This document shows, one piece after another, positions 52,009 to 61,180 of a DNA stretch of 64,000 nucleotides. The notes beneath the pieces are model-generated. The model made no database searches, was not told the origin of the DNA, and was given only the letters and a program-made list of their open reading frames with translations. This DNA comes from Haladaptatus salinisoli (GTDB lineage: Archaea; Halobacteriota; Halobacteria; Halobacteriales; Haladaptataceae): the NCBI RefSeq assembly GCF_020614375.1, contig NZ_CP085327.1:1786823-1850822 (forward strand), in the 5' to 3' direction. Position numbers and translations under genes: made by a program. Position 1 is the first letter of the stretch. Each line of letters begins with the position of its first letter.

Positions 52009-52302
52009 TCAAGCCGTATCGTCGACCATCTCGGCGAACTCCTCGCCCGTGAATCCTCGAAGCGTCTCGGCCGTCGCGTTCCCCTCCTCTAGTACGCTTA
52101 ACACCGCTTGCGCCGCAGTTTGATCGTCCGGGAAGTCACAGATCGATACGGAGTCGTACTGCCCCATTAACAGGTAGTACTCGCGGAGTTCGCCGCCCAG
52201 TTCTTGGAACCGGTCGGCGACGCGGTCGAGGTTCGATGGGCTGTCCCGCACCGTTTTAGCGCCCTCTGGGGTGAAGTTCCAAAGGGTGATATACGTTGGC
52301 AT
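52009..52302 (-). CDS. GYD domain protein, copy 1
   Basis: A 97-residue protein starting MPTYITLWNFTPEGAKTVRD. The pattern (ELGGELREYYLLMGQYDSVS, then ICDFPDDQTAAQAVLS) matches the GYD family, a small ferredoxin-like alpha/beta fold of unknown function related to dimeric alpha-beta barrels. The frame could extend 25 codons upstream, but MPTY is the typical start. A second GYD-type gene lies at 63396. Confidence 0.87.
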   Translation of the reverse strand: MPTYITLWNFTPEGAKTVRDSPSNLDRVADRFQELGGELREYYLLMGQYDSVSICDFPDDQTAAQAVLSVLEEGNATAETLRGFTGEEFAEMVDDTA

Positions 52303-52657
52303 CGCACACAGTGAGACGACGGCAATAGTGATAACCCTAGTGTAATAACATTCAACTTGTAAGTCGGACATCCTCACATTACTGGTCCCAGCTAGGCGCT
52401 TTTACTGCATAATATAAATTCTCTGATTATTCGGTCTTCTCTTCGTTTCGAAAACCGTGCCGCGGTCGTGCCCGGTCGCGGACCCATGATTCCTTCAGCG
52501 GGGGTGCGGTTGTCGAGCGTTTGATTCGGTCGTTGCGTATTATAATAAGAGACGAAGGTGGACGAACCGCGTACGATCGTTACCGTTCGGAACTATCGTC
52601 GGACGACGACGTCCCAATCCGTGTTTCTCCGGTCACGGTTCGGGAACGCGGCCGGAC
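52303..52657. other. Intergenic region with AT-rich core
   Basis: About 355 bases without a supported gene. TGCATAATATAAATTC at 52406-52421 is promoter-like, and CTTCGTTTCGAAAACC at 52441-52456 is only a partial ORB-like match. A 160-codon plus-strand frame starting at 52521 looks spurious because it is antisense to a membrane protein gene. Confidence 0.45.
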
Positions 52658-52957
52658 TTACCCGAAGACGAGTGCGGTGATGGCAAGCGCGCCGAGGAGT
52701 ACGATTCCGAGGCCGCTGAACACCCGCACGAGTCGTCGATACGCGGTCGTTCGCTTCGAACGATCGCCGGTAGCCGTGCCGATCGCCCACGCGAGAGCCC
52801 CGAGACAGACTGCCGTGATACCACCGACGGTGGTAACGGCGATCCAGTTCTGCCAATCTATTCCGCTCGTCCACAGCGCGTACAGTCCCCAGAGTGCCCA
52901 TAATCCGACGAGAATCCCGAGTGGAGTTCGATACGTTCGGCGAGTAATTTCCGTCAT
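52658..52957 (-). CDS. Small three-helix membrane protein
   Basis: A 99-residue protein MTEITRRTYRTPLGILVGLW with hydrophobic segments at about 13-28, 38-60 and 80-98, separated by a basic loop (GDRSKRTTAYRRL). The positive loops put the N-terminus and the loop inside. I do not recognise a family; single gene. Confidence 0.68.
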   Translation of the reverse strand: MTEITRRTYRTPLGILVGLWALWGLYALWTSGIDWQNWIAVTTVGGITAVCLGALAWAIGTATGDRSKRTTAYRRLVRVFSGLGIVLLGALAITALVFG

Positions 52958-53148
52958 TTGCCACGAAGAGGACTCCCACTACGATAAACACCATTTCCGT
53001 TGATCTGTCCGTTACGTTGGCTCTTTCGCCCGCGGATCGATCGCACTATCTGCGGTTTTTCCGCGGAGTAACGAGCGATTCGCGCCCTGCATCCGACGGC
53101 GGTGCGGACTGGCGCTGAGCGGGAAAAACCGAGATACCGAATCCCTCT

Positions 53149-53721
53149 CTACGGATAGACGCGCCGAAACAGGCCGGGATAATCCAGCACGAGTCCATCG
53201 GAATCGACCGGCAGCTCCGCGGTGAACTCGCTGTCCAAACTCTCGTACCGAAACACCCCGCCGGACGAATCCAGCGGTTCGAGACAGGTGTATCGCTGTT
53301 CGACTGCCTCCGTCGTCATCGCCGGTACGTCGACGTAGACGACCGAAATCGTCGCGCTCTCGCCGGAGTTCCAGTCGAGTCGGCGGATCGGAATCGCGTT
53401 CGTGAAGGGCGTCACCGCGATATCCACGTCGCGGCACCCCCCGAGTTCCGGTGCGGCGTCCCCGTTTTTCGTCCAGTTTCCCTCGCCGTCGTGCTCGAGT
53501 TCGATTCCGGTCTCCTCTCCGAGGGGGTCGATTTCGACCCGCCGAACCGTCCACGACGCGTCGCACCGCACGCGGTAGCGAATTCGGAACGGTTCCTTCG
53601 TGCCTTCGCCCTCCGCGACTCCCGCGAGGACCCCGTCCGCGCGGACGGGGTCCTCGAACTCGACGGTGAGGTGTTCGGTGCCGATTCCGCCTCTCGTCTC
53701 CCAGACGACCTCTCGTTCCAT
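53149..53721 (-). CDS. Putative glycolipid-binding protein
   Basis: A 190-residue soluble protein matching the putative glycolipid-binding family (PF06475): paired segments GGIGTEHLTVEFEDPVRADG, FRIRYRVRCDASWTVRRVEI, a central GCRDVDIAVTPFTNAIPIRR (family-typical D-[IV]-x-[VL]-TPFTN-[TA]-LPIRR) and the late QRYTCLE and FRYESLDSEFTAELPVD. The name comes from structural annotation of bacterial members; the true ligand is unknown. The gene is divergent from the ACT-domain regulator gene, 87 bases away. Confidence 0.88.
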   Translation of the reverse strand: MEREVVWETRGGIGTEHLTVEFEDPVRADGVLAGVAEGEGTKEPFRIRYRVRCDASWTVRRVEIDPLGEETGIELEHDGEGNWTKNGDAAPELGGCRDVDIAVTPFTNAIPIRRLDWNSGESATISVVYVDVPAMTTEAVEQRYTCLEPLDSSGGVFRYESLDSEFTAELPVDSDGLVLDYPGLFRRVYP

Positions 53722-53808
53722 GGCGCGTCCGACGACGGGAGCGGCGATGAATCCACCCCTTCGAACCCCACAGGACTAAATCGTCGGGCGCGTCTACCTT
53801 CGACAAGG

Positions 53809-54312
53809 ATGTTCGACAGAATCATGCAGAAGTTCGAGGGCAGTCCGAGCCAGCAGCGGGTCATCAGGCTGTTGCTCGAACGCGGTTTCTCGGTGAGCGA
53901 CGAGGGTCGCGTCGTCTCGGGCGGCATCGAGATTCCGAACACGCAGATAGCGCGCGAAATCGGGGTCGACCGTCGGGTGGTCGATTCGACCTCGGACGCG
54001 ATTCTGGCAGACGAAGAACTGCGCCGCATCTTCCAGAACATCTCCTCGATTCCCAGCCTGCGGGACCTGGCTCCGGTGCTCGACCTGTCGGTCCTCACTA
54101 TCGACGTGACCGACGCCGACCAACCGGGCATCGTCGCCACCGTCACGACGATGCTGGCCGACAACGACATCTCCATCCGCCAGACGATAAGCGAAGACCC
54201 GGAGTTCACCGACGACCCTCGACTCTACCTCGTGACCGACGAGGACATCCCCGGCGACGTGCTGAACGACCTGAAGAACCTCGAGTTCGTGCGGCAGATT
54301 CGACTCAGCTGA
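53809..54312 (+). CDS. Helix-turn-helix and ACT domain amino acid regulator
   Basis: A 167-residue protein with an N-terminal DNA-binding-like half (SPSQQRVIRLLLERGFSVSD, IAREIGVDRRVVDSTSDAIL) and a C-terminal ACT domain (SVLTIDVTDADQPGIVATVT, DNDISIRQTISEDPE). It fits the archaeal group annotated as regulators of amino acid metabolism. ACT domains bind amino acids, so it is a ligand-controlled regulator by inference. I start at ATG 53809 (MFDRIMQKFEG). Confidence 0.9.
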   Translation: MFDRIMQKFEGSPSQQRVIRLLLERGFSVSDEGRVVSGGIEIPNTQIAREIGVDRRVVDSTSDAILADEELRRIFQNISSIPSLRDLAPVLDLSVLTIDVTDADQPGIVATVTTMLADNDISIRQTISEDPEFTDDPRLYLVTDEDIPGDVLNDLKNLEFVRQIRLS

Positions 54313-54436
54313 ATCGGGGTGGCCGGAGTCGACCACCGACCCCTTCGTTCTCCCCTATTCTCGACCTCCCTTCTCGGCTCCTCCGCCCGTCCCAACATCC
54401 GCGCCTTTTCGGTGTTCGCTCCCGAACCCCCCGTCG

Positions 54437-55075
54437 ATGGGCGGCACGACGTACCGAACCGTGGCGAATCGAGGCGAATCGGCGTTCGAAGTCCGCGGCT
54501 CCGAGTTCATCGGCTACGCGGCCCCCGCCGAGAGCGTCGAGACCGCCGAATCGTTCGTCGCCGAAATCGACGACCTCCACCCGGACGCCACGCACAACGT
54601 GCCCGCGTACCGAGTTCGGGCCGACGGAAACGCCCCCGACCGGGACCGCGGCGGATACCTCCGGGAGTATTCGAGCGACGAGGGCGAACCGTCCGGAAGC
54701 GCCGGCAAACCGGCGCTGAACGTCCTCCGGCAGCGCGACGTGGAGAACGCGGTCGTCGTCGTCACGCGCTACTACGGCGGGACGAACCTCGGGGTCGGCG
54801 GGCTGGTGCGGTCGTACTCCCGCGCCGTCAAGGAGGCGGTGGACGACGCCGGACTCGTCGAGGAGCGCCCGCACGAGCGCATCGCCATCGCGGTCGAGTA
54901 CGACGATTCGGGGACGGTTCGAGGAATCCTGGAGAGCGAAGGCGTGGAGTTCGACGCGGAGTACGGCGCGGACGTGCGGTTTTCGGTTCGCGTTCCGGTC
55001 GCGGCGACCGACGCGCTGTGCGACCGCCTCCGCAGCGCGACGAGCGGCCGAGCCGACATCGAGACCGCGACGTAG
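54437..55075 (+). CDS. IMPACT/YigZ family protein
   Basis: A 212-residue protein of the UPF0029/IMPACT family. The N-terminal domain has the signature RGSEFIGYAAPAE, ATHNVPAYRV, YSSDEGEPSGSAGKPALNVL and VVVTRYYGGTNLGVGGLVRS; the C-terminal domain (EYDDSGTVRGILESEGVEF) is the DUF1949-type RNA-binding-like fold. In bacteria and eukaryotes these proteins are linked to translation control. The archaeal role is unknown. Confidence 0.93.
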   Translation: MGGTTYRTVANRGESAFEVRGSEFIGYAAPAESVETAESFVAEIDDLHPDATHNVPAYRVRADGNAPDRDRGGYLREYSSDEGEPSGSAGKPALNVLRQRDVENAVVVVTRYYGGTNLGVGGLVRSYSRAVKEAVDDAGLVEERPHERIAIAVEYDDSGTVRGILESEGVEFDAEYGADVRFSVRVPVAATDALCDRLRSATSGRADIETAT

Positions 55076-55076
55076 C

Positions 55077-56261
55077 TCACGCGACCGACCGAACCGCGGT
55101 GAACACGCCGTATCCGACGCCGAGCGCGAGGGCGAGCGAGAGCACCCACGCGAGCACGGTGTACCCCATCTTTCGCCCGCTGACGCCGCCGTCGCTCGCG
55201 GCGTATCCGCTCCCGATGATGGTGCTGACGATGATTTCGTTGAACGAGACGGGGATGCCGAAGAAGACCGCGGCCTGCGCGATGGCGAACGCCGGGATGA
55301 GCGCGGCGATGGAGCGCCGCGGCCCGAGCGCCGAGTAGTCCTGCGCGAGCGCCTTTATCATCCGCGGCGCGCCCGTCCACGACCCGGCGAGGAGGCCGAG
55401 TCCCCCGGCGACCAGCACCGCCACGAGCGGAATCGTAAAATCGTCCAAGAGGGGGAGCAGCGGACCGATTGCCAAGCCGACCTGACTTCCGCCCGCCGAG
55501 AACGCGACGAGGCCGCCGAGCGCGAGCAGAAAGCGCCGCTGACCGCGGGTGTCGTCCGCCGCGAGCTCTCGCCGGAGCGCGAGCGTGACCGCGCCGGCGA
55601 ACGCGACCGACGCGAGGACGGCTCCCGAATCGACGCCGCTGATTCGGGGGGACGAGAACGCACCAGCGGTGGCGTCCGCGATGGACGCGTTCACCCCCGG
55701 CGGGCCGAGGAAGACGAAGCCAATGTTCGCGACGATGAGGCCCACCACGCCGCCGAGGAGGGGGATGGCGACGCCTTCGGGCACGGCCTCGTGCCGGAGC
55801 GTTCGGGCGGTCGCGTAGGCGATTCCCCCGCCGACGAAGGGAGTGAGCACCCAGAGCGCGATTATCTGCTGGTACTTCGCCCACGCGGGGTCGCCGCCGA
55901 GCGCCAGCCCGACGCCCACAATCGCGCCGGTGACGGTGAACGCGGTGGCGATGGGATAGCCCGTGAAGACGCCGATAGCGACCAGTATCGCGGCGGTGAG
56001 GAGTCCCGTCGTCGCGGCGAGCGGCGACAGTTGCACGCCGATTATCAATTCCCGGCCCACCGCCTCGGAGACGTTCGCCCCCTGCAAGGCGGCTCCGAGA
56101 AATCCGAGGATGCCGACGAGAAATCCGGCGCGCATCACCGAGAGGGCGTTCGCGCCGACCGCCGGGGCGAAGGGGGTCGAACCGCTCGACCCCGCGCCGA
56201 TGGCCCACGCCATGAAGAGACTCGCCATTCCGGCGATGACCACCGTCACCAACCCTGCCAT
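55077..56261 (-). CDS. PiT family phosphate transporter, copy 3
   Basis: A 394-residue permease with about ten helices. MAGLVTVVIAGMASLFMAWA starts the protein; FAPAVGANALSVMRAGFLVG and GGSQVGLAIGPLLPLL are the two half motifs. It is very similar to copy 1 at 43201 (both have the FMAWA[LI]GA start and ATAFTVTGAIVGVGLALGGD-like central segment). No UspA gene precedes it. The longer frame to 56462 adds a hydrophilic, unlikely N-terminus. Confidence 0.91.
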   Translation of the reverse strand: MAGLVTVVIAGMASLFMAWAIGAGSSGSTPFAPAVGANALSVMRAGFLVGILGFLGAALQGANVSEAVGRELIIGVQLSPLAATTGLLTAAILVAIGVFTGYPIATAFTVTGAIVGVGLALGGDPAWAKYQQIIALWVLTPFVGGGIAYATARTLRHEAVPEGVAIPLLGGVVGLIVANIGFVFLGPPGVNASIADATAGAFSSPRISGVDSGAVLASVAFAGAVTLALRRELAADDTRGQRRFLLALGGLVAFSAGGSQVGLAIGPLLPLLDDFTIPLVAVLVAGGLGLLAGSWTGAPRMIKALAQDYSALGPRRSIAALIPAFAIAQAAVFFGIPVSFNEIIVSTIIGSGYAASDGGVSGRKMGYTVLAWVLSLALALGVGYGVFTAVRSVA

Positions 56262-56396
56262 GTCCGCCAGTTTTCCCCTCTCGGGACAATAGTGTACCGA
56301 CTCGAACGCCCGCCGCGATGCGCCTCGTGACGAGTCGGTTCCGTCGACGAACGGAAGATTATCTATGGGGGATAGGTGACTTACGGTCGAGTAACC

Positions 56397-56627
56397 ATGG
56401 TCGCGGTCGCCGGCGTCGTTGGAAGCGTTCTGCTGGGGCTCGGACTCCTCGGCGTGAGACACGCCTACGGGGTCGCTCGATTCGAGGAGCGACTCGACGC
56501 CGTCGGGAGCGCTCGGCGGACGGGAAGCGTCGAACCGGCCGAATGGAACGTCGCCCTCACGAGAGTTCTCGGCGGCTGTCTCGCCGCCGTCGGCGCGGCG
56601 ATTCTTCTGTTCGCCGCGTTCGGTTGA
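56397..56627 (+). CDS. Two-helix membrane protein
   Basis: A 76-residue protein: MVAVAGVVGSVLLGLGLLGV at the start and VLGGCLAAVGAAILLFAAFG at the end, with a hydrophilic hairpin loop (RFEERLDAVGSARRTGSVEP) between. A GTG at 56376 would add seven residues. I do not know a family; it diverges from the PiT gene. Confidence 0.65.
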   Translation: MVAVAGVVGSVLLGLGLLGVRHAYGVARFEERLDAVGSARRTGSVEPAEWNVALTRVLGGCLAAVGAAILLFAAFG

Positions 56628-56670
56628 GTCGGTAGAACGTCGAAACGCTGCCGAGCTACCGCCGCAGACT

Positions 56671-57360
56671 TCAGTTCGTGTTCGCCTGCGGTCCGTCGCC
56701 CCGCTTCGGGGGTTCGACGCCCTCCGCGGCTTCGACGGTTTCGGTCTCCTTCTCGGTGTCGACGTGCCAGCGGTCGTACTCGTCCTCGTAGGATGCGAGC
56801 AGTTCCGAGACGCGCTCTTTGAGGTCGTCGTCGTTGACGTTCACCTCGAAGATGAACCCCTCCTCGCCGTTCTCCATCCGGCTCGTCTGCTGGACGTTCG
56901 CGCTGACGAGGTCGTTGTCGAAGTAGTACGGCGCGAGTTGGGTCATCACCTTCTGGTAGACGGTGTCCTCAACCTTGCGGATGGCTTTTCGACCGGCGGA
57001 GTCGGCGGCGCGGGCGACGTAGTTCACGGAGTCGTGCCACCTGTCCATCGCACCTTCGGTGTCGTCTTCTTCGAGCTTCTCGTAGGATTCGGTCAGCTTC
57101 TCGCCCGCCGTCTTGAGGTCGTCGTCCGGCGACTCGCCCGCTCGCTCGCCCTTTCCCTCGGCGACGTGGGCCTGTTCGGCGGTCTTCTCGGCCACGTCCT
57201 CGCCGAGGCGTTCGTGGGATTTCGGCCGCCATTCGTCCCACTCCTCGAACGCTTCGCCCGACGCACCCGTTTCTCGGAGGGCCCGTGTGATTCGCTCACC
57301 GTGCTCGACGATGTCTCCCCAGCTACCGCGGAGCTTGAAGCCAGAGATGCTTTCTTCCAT
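56671..57360 (-). CDS. DUF5828-like acidic haloarchaeal protein
   Basis: A 229-residue protein starting MEESISGFKLRGSWGDIVEH. The N-terminal and central parts are charged helices with coiled-coil potential (GEKLTESYEKLEEDDTEGAM), then YQKVMTQLAPYYFDNDLVSA and a beta-rich EEGFIFEVNVNDDDLKERVS. The pattern recalls the haloarchaeal DUF5828 family; I cannot check that here. No enzyme motif; the tail is rich in Glu, Pro and Gly. Confidence 0.78.
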   Translation of the reverse strand: MEESISGFKLRGSWGDIVEHGERITRALRETGASGEAFEEWDEWRPKSHERLGEDVAEKTAEQAHVAEGKGERAGESPDDDLKTAGEKLTESYEKLEEDDTEGAMDRWHDSVNYVARAADSAGRKAIRKVEDTVYQKVMTQLAPYYFDNDLVSANVQQTSRMENGEEGFIFEVNVNDDDLKERVSELLASYEDEYDRWHVDTEKETETVEAAEGVEPPKRGDGPQANTN

Positions 57361-57466
57361 CTAGTCGGTGGGCCGTATGGCGCGCACGGATTTACCTCTT
57401 ACTGCCGGTCGATTTTCGGCCGTTTAGGGGTTCGTCTCGCACGTCCTCGGTTCGCGCCGAGGGCCG

Positions 57467-57688
57467 CTATTCTCGCGGCTTTCCGTACGCGAATCGCTCG
57501 GCGAACGAGTCGAGTCGCCGCTTCGCCCGGCCGAGGAGTTCGACGTGCCCGTTGACCGCCCGCAACTCCGATTCGGACACCTCGATTCGCGCGTCGCCGT
57601 AGGGATCCCGCGGTTCCCCGTCCGACGTGGCGTCGACCACCGACGAGAGACCGCATCGACCGCACGCCTCCGTCCACTTTTCGCTCAT
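57467..57688 (-). CDS. Small haloarchaeal protein with one CxxC
   Basis: A 73-residue protein MSEKWTEACGRCGLSSVVDA with a single CGRC pair and an Arg-rich C-terminal helix (LGRAKRRLDSFAERFAYGKP). One pair alone cannot make a full zinc site, so it may bind metal as a dimer. It lies 25 bases before the next minus-strand gene's end. The function is unknown. Confidence 0.68.
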   Translation of the reverse strand: MSEKWTEACGRCGLSSVVDATSDGEPRDPYGDARIEVSESELRAVNGHVELLGRAKRRLDSFAERFAYGKPRE

Positions 57689-57713
57689 ATCCCGCGGTAC
57701 GGTCGCGACCGTG

Positions 57714-58481
57714 TTATGCGTTGTCCCTACTCACTGTCTCCTCTCCTCCCTTCGACTCGGCTCCGTCCTTCGTCAGTTTCGCCTTGTAGAACCCGCCCCG
57801 CGACTGTACCTCGGCGACGCGCCACGGCGTTCCGACGGTCACGTCGCGGAGTCGGTCGGGCGAAAAGAGGACGAAGTGGAGGCTTCGCCCGACCTCTCGG
57901 TCCCCGTCGCGGACGTACTCGAAGTGGAAGGTCCGGTGCGCGACCCCCGGTCGCGGGTCGGGGCGGTAGCCGAACAACTCGCCCGGTTCGAGTTCCGTGG
58001 GGTCGTAGTTGTCCACGACCGCGACGCCCGACTCGTCGGTGATACGGGCGAGGTCGGCGAGGAAGTCGCGCGCCCCCGCGAGCGACTGCGCGAGGCCGAT
58101 TTGCGTTCCGCTGACGAGCGCGGACCGAAACCGGTCGCGCGGAAAGTCCAGCTCGAACATGTCCATGACGCGAGCGTCGCGGACGCCGCGCTCGCTCGCC
58201 GCTTTCACGGCGGCGGAACTCACGTCGATGGCGACGACTTCGCCCCGGTCTTGCAGGAACTCGGCGTGCTGGCCCACCCCGCATCCGACGTCCACGACGG
58301 GGAACGCCAGCGATTCGAGCAGTTCGCGCCAGTCGTCGCGCCACTCCTCCGGCGGCGTGAAGTAGTGTCCGCGGACGTTCCCGTCCTGCACGTCCGCACC
58401 GTCTCGGTACAGACACTCGCCGCGCAGTCCGCCCCGTTGGTAGTCGAGCATCGCTCGACCGAGTGGATCAGCGCCCATCAC
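57714..58481 (-). CDS. Class I SAM-dependent methyltransferase
   Basis: A 255-residue methyltransferase. Motif I is FPVVDVGCGVGQHAEFLQDR, followed by VVAIDVSSAAVKAA, then ARVMDMFELDFPRDRFRSAL and ARITDESGVAVVDNYDP. An N-terminal region (HYFTPPEEWRDDWRELLES) may recognise the substrate. It is 25 bases upstream of the 73-residue gene on the same strand, so they may be co-transcribed. The substrate is unknown. Confidence 0.88.
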   Translation of the reverse strand: MMGADPLGRAMLDYQRGGLRGECLYRDGADVQDGNVRGHYFTPPEEWRDDWRELLESLAFPVVDVGCGVGQHAEFLQDRGEVVAIDVSSAAVKAASERGVRDARVMDMFELDFPRDRFRSALVSGTQIGLAQSLAGARDFLADLARITDESGVAVVDNYDPTELEPGELFGYRPDPRPGVAHRTFHFEYVRDGDREVGRSLHFVLFSPDRLRDVTVGTPWRVAEVQSRGGFYKAKLTKDGAESKGGEETVSRDNA

Positions 58482-58551
58482 ACTCTGTCACACACTATCA
58501 CTTGTAATAAATCTACGATGAGCGTCGGTACCGACTAGCATCCAGCAACGG

Positions 58552-58582
58552 TTATTTATCGCTCCCGAGCGAGCGACCCGAT
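58552..58582 (+). promoter_or_regulatory. TATA box of the 210-residue protein gene
   Basis: TTATTTAT at 58552-58559 lies about 27 bases before the ATG at 58583, consistent with a leaderless mRNA. Confidence 0.55.
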
Positions 58583-59215
58583 ATGGATAGCGGTGTCGGG
58601 CCACACGACGCGTCACGAGTACGGGGGGAGGAGTCCGGAGCGGAGAGCGAAATCGACGTCCCCGACTGGGAGGACGAGTACGTGGACAGGGTGAGCGATC
58701 GGTTGTTCGTCAACTTCGACTTGGAGAAATCCTACTCGGTTCGCGGCGAGCGGTTCACGCTCTACGGGCGTATGCTGATGGAGAATCAGAAGCAGTTCTT
58801 CCACCGGTCGCTCAACTACGCCAACCACACCATCGAGGAACACCTGTTCGTCCGCCGCGTCGAGTCGGTTCGCGTCTCGGACATCGAATCGCTCGTGGAA
58901 CTCGGGCACGACCTCGCCGACGAGTGGATCGACGCCGACGAAGAGCACTTCGGCACCGAGTTCACGTTCGCGCTGGTCGCGCCCGAGATTCCGGCCGACG
59001 TGCGGGAGTTCGTCTCCGGATTCCGCGACCGGACGCTCCTCAAGTTCGGCTACTACGGACGCTACGAGATAAATCTCGTCGTCGTCGCGCCGGAGAGCGA
59101 AGAAATAGTCGCCAGCAAAAACGCCGACGTGAGCGCGGCGTTCGCCCTCTGGCGACCGCTCGAATCGAAGAGAGAGGGATTGTTCGGGCGCGTCGTGCGC
59201 CGACTTCGTTCCTAG
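58583..59215 (+). CDS. Conserved haloarchaeal protein, unknown function
   Basis: A 210-residue soluble protein with an acidic N-terminus (ESEIDVPDWEDEYVDRVSDR), a core with VNFDLEKSYSVRGERFTLYG, QFFHRSLNYANHTIEEHLFV and FTFALVAPEIPADVREFVSG, and an Arg-rich end. It is mixed alpha/beta with no motif I recognise. The end overlaps the CstA gene end by four bases (convergent). Confidence 0.75.
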   Translation: MDSGVGPHDASRVRGEESGAESEIDVPDWEDEYVDRVSDRLFVNFDLEKSYSVRGERFTLYGRMLMENQKQFFHRSLNYANHTIEEHLFVRRVESVRVSDIESLVELGHDLADEWIDADEEHFGTEFTFALVAPEIPADVREFVSGFRDRTLLKFGYYGRYEINLVVVAPESEEIVASKNADVSAAFALWRPLESKREGLFGRVVRRLRS

Positions 59216-61062
59216 TCGTCCACCTCGCCGCCGTCGGCCTCACCCCCGTCGGCGACCGGCGTACTGGGTCGCTCGCGTCGGGCGGACGCGATGTTTCGAT
59301 AGCCGATTCGCGCCAGTGCCAGCGCCAGTCCCGCGAGGATGAGCGAGATGATGGCCTGCGCACCGAGCGAGACGGCCTCTATCGTCGAGCTAGCGTCCAT
59401 GATTCCCTGCGGTGCCTTGATGAGCGCGATCCACAGTAGGGCGACGATGGTCACCGCGAACATCAACACCAACGGCCCGCCCGTGCTGAGCAACTGCTTG
59501 CTGTCGTCCCAGTTGACGAGCCAGATGGTCGCCGTCAGCAGGGCGAGCGCCGCGAGCAGTTGGTTCGCGCTGCCGAACAGGGGCCAGAGGCTCTCCCACG
59601 TCCCGCTGGTGACGAGGACGTACGCGATGACACACTGGATGCCCGCGTTGACGTAGCGGTTCGTCAGCGACTTCTGCGCGCTCGTCTCCGGCGTTCCGAC
59701 GATCTCCTCGAACATGTACCGACCGAGGCGAACCGCCGTGTCGGTGCTCGTCAGCAGGAAACTGACGAACACCAGTCCGATGAACGGGACGCCGTACGCG
59801 ACCGGTATTCCGAGGCTCGACAGCATGACGCCGCCGCCGGTCGGGAAGTTCGCCAACGCGCCAGCAAGTCCGCTGGTGAACTGCGTGGTTGCGACGATGG
59901 CGAGCGCGGCGACCGCGGTGGTGGCGAGCAGTCCTTCGCCGAGCATGCCGCCGTAGCCGATGACGCGGGCGTCGCTCTCCGTGTTCAACTGCTTCGCCGT
60001 CGTGCCCGAGGAGACGAGCGAGTGGAACCCGCTTATCGTTCCGCAGGCGATGGTGACGAAGAGGAACGGGAAGATAGGTCCAAGCGCGTCACTGTAGAAT
60101 CCCGTGAACGCCGGTAGCTGCGTCGACAGCGACGAGTACGTCGTTCCGTCGATCGTAACCGGGCTGAACAGTCCGAGCGATCCGGCGATTATCGCCACCA
60201 GCATTCCGCCGACGCCCGCGTACAGCAGGAACGACGACAGGTAGTCGCGCGGTTGCAGGAGCGTCCACACCGGGAGAACGCTGGCGATGAACGCGTAGAG
60301 GATGACGACCGGTACCCACGCCGCCCGGTTGGCGTTGTGATCGGGCGACTGGGCCAGCGGGAGCCACGACCCGCCGTCGCCGAACAGGACGATGACGTCG
60401 GACGAGAGTCCCGAGTGGTTGAACAGCGCGATCGGGTACTGTATGCCGATCCACACGCTGGCGAACACGCCGGCGACGAAAATGACCGTCCCGATTCCGA
60501 ACGGGAGGTCCAACTGGTAGAGCCACACGCCGAACACCAGCGCGAGCAGGATGTAGAGCATGCTCGCGGTCGCCGCGCTCGGGAAGGCGTCGAAGACCAC
60601 CGCCACCACCAGCGCGAACACCGCGATGACGAGGATGATGGTCAGGAACGCGAACCACAGCAGCATGTTCTTGCCGCGTTCGCCGACGTACTCGCCCATG
60701 ATGTACCCGATGGACTTCCCTTCGTGCCGGAGGCTCCCCGACAGCGCCATGAAGTCGTGAACCGCCCCGAGGATGGGATTCCCGATGGCGATCCACAGGA
60801 TTGCGGGAAGCCACCCGAACGCCGCGCCCGCCGTGATCGGCCCGACGATGGGCGCGCCGCCCGCGATGCTCGAATAGTGATGCCCGAGGAGGACGGTCTT
60901 CTTCGCAGGAACGTACTCCTGCCCGTCCTCGTACTTATGTGCCGGCGTGTCCCGACTGTCGTCGAGTTCGACGAATCGTGCGAGGTAGCGCGAGTAGCCG
61001 AGATATCCGACGCTGAAAAGTACCAGCACGCCTAGTACTAGCCATATGATTGCTGTAGCCAT
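59212..61062 (-). CDS. cstA: CstA family carbon starvation transporter
   Basis: A 616-residue membrane protein with about 16-18 helices of the carbon starvation protein A family, which imports pyruvate and, in some bacteria, peptides. Family segments are YVPAKKTVLLGHHYSSIAGG, PIVGPITAGAAFGWLPAILW, GAVHDFMALSGSLRHEGKSI and, later, FVTIACGTISGFHSLVSSGT. The start at 61062 (MATAIIWLVLG) removes an unlikely N-terminal extension. Confidence 0.94.
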   Translation of the reverse strand: MATAIIWLVLGVLVLFSVGYLGYSRYLARFVELDDSRDTPAHKYEDGQEYVPAKKTVLLGHHYSSIAGGAPIVGPITAGAAFGWLPAILWIAIGNPILGAVHDFMALSGSLRHEGKSIGYIMGEYVGERGKNMLLWFAFLTIILVIAVFALVVAVVFDAFPSAATASMLYILLALVFGVWLYQLDLPFGIGTVIFVAGVFASVWIGIQYPIALFNHSGLSSDVIVLFGDGGSWLPLAQSPDHNANRAAWVPVVILYAFIASVLPVWTLLQPRDYLSSFLLYAGVGGMLVAIIAGSLGLFSPVTIDGTTYSSLSTQLPAFTGFYSDALGPIFPFLFVTIACGTISGFHSLVSSGTTAKQLNTESDARVIGYGGMLGEGLLATTAVAALAIVATTQFTSGLAGALANFPTGGGVMLSSLGIPVAYGVPFIGLVFVSFLLTSTDTAVRLGRYMFEEIVGTPETSAQKSLTNRYVNAGIQCVIAYVLVTSGTWESLWPLFGSANQLLAALALLTATIWLVNWDDSKQLLSTGGPLVLMFAVTIVALLWIALIKAPQGIMDASSTIEAVSLGAQAIISLILAGLALALARIGYRNIASARRERPSTPVADGGEADGGEVDD

Positions 61063-61180
61063 GGTATTAAGCCCCACGGGATACAGAATGACGAAGCACA
61101 ATAAGTGTTCCTTCTGTTCTCGACGGTATGATGGGTTTGAAAACCTCTTTTATGCGGCAATGAGTCCTTGTTATTGACAG

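Noticed and set aside
54338..54356. Possible ORB-like match GACCCCTTCGTTCTCCCC.
   Set aside because: Only the CCCCTTCGTT half fits and the TGGAA half is missing; treated as degenerate at best.
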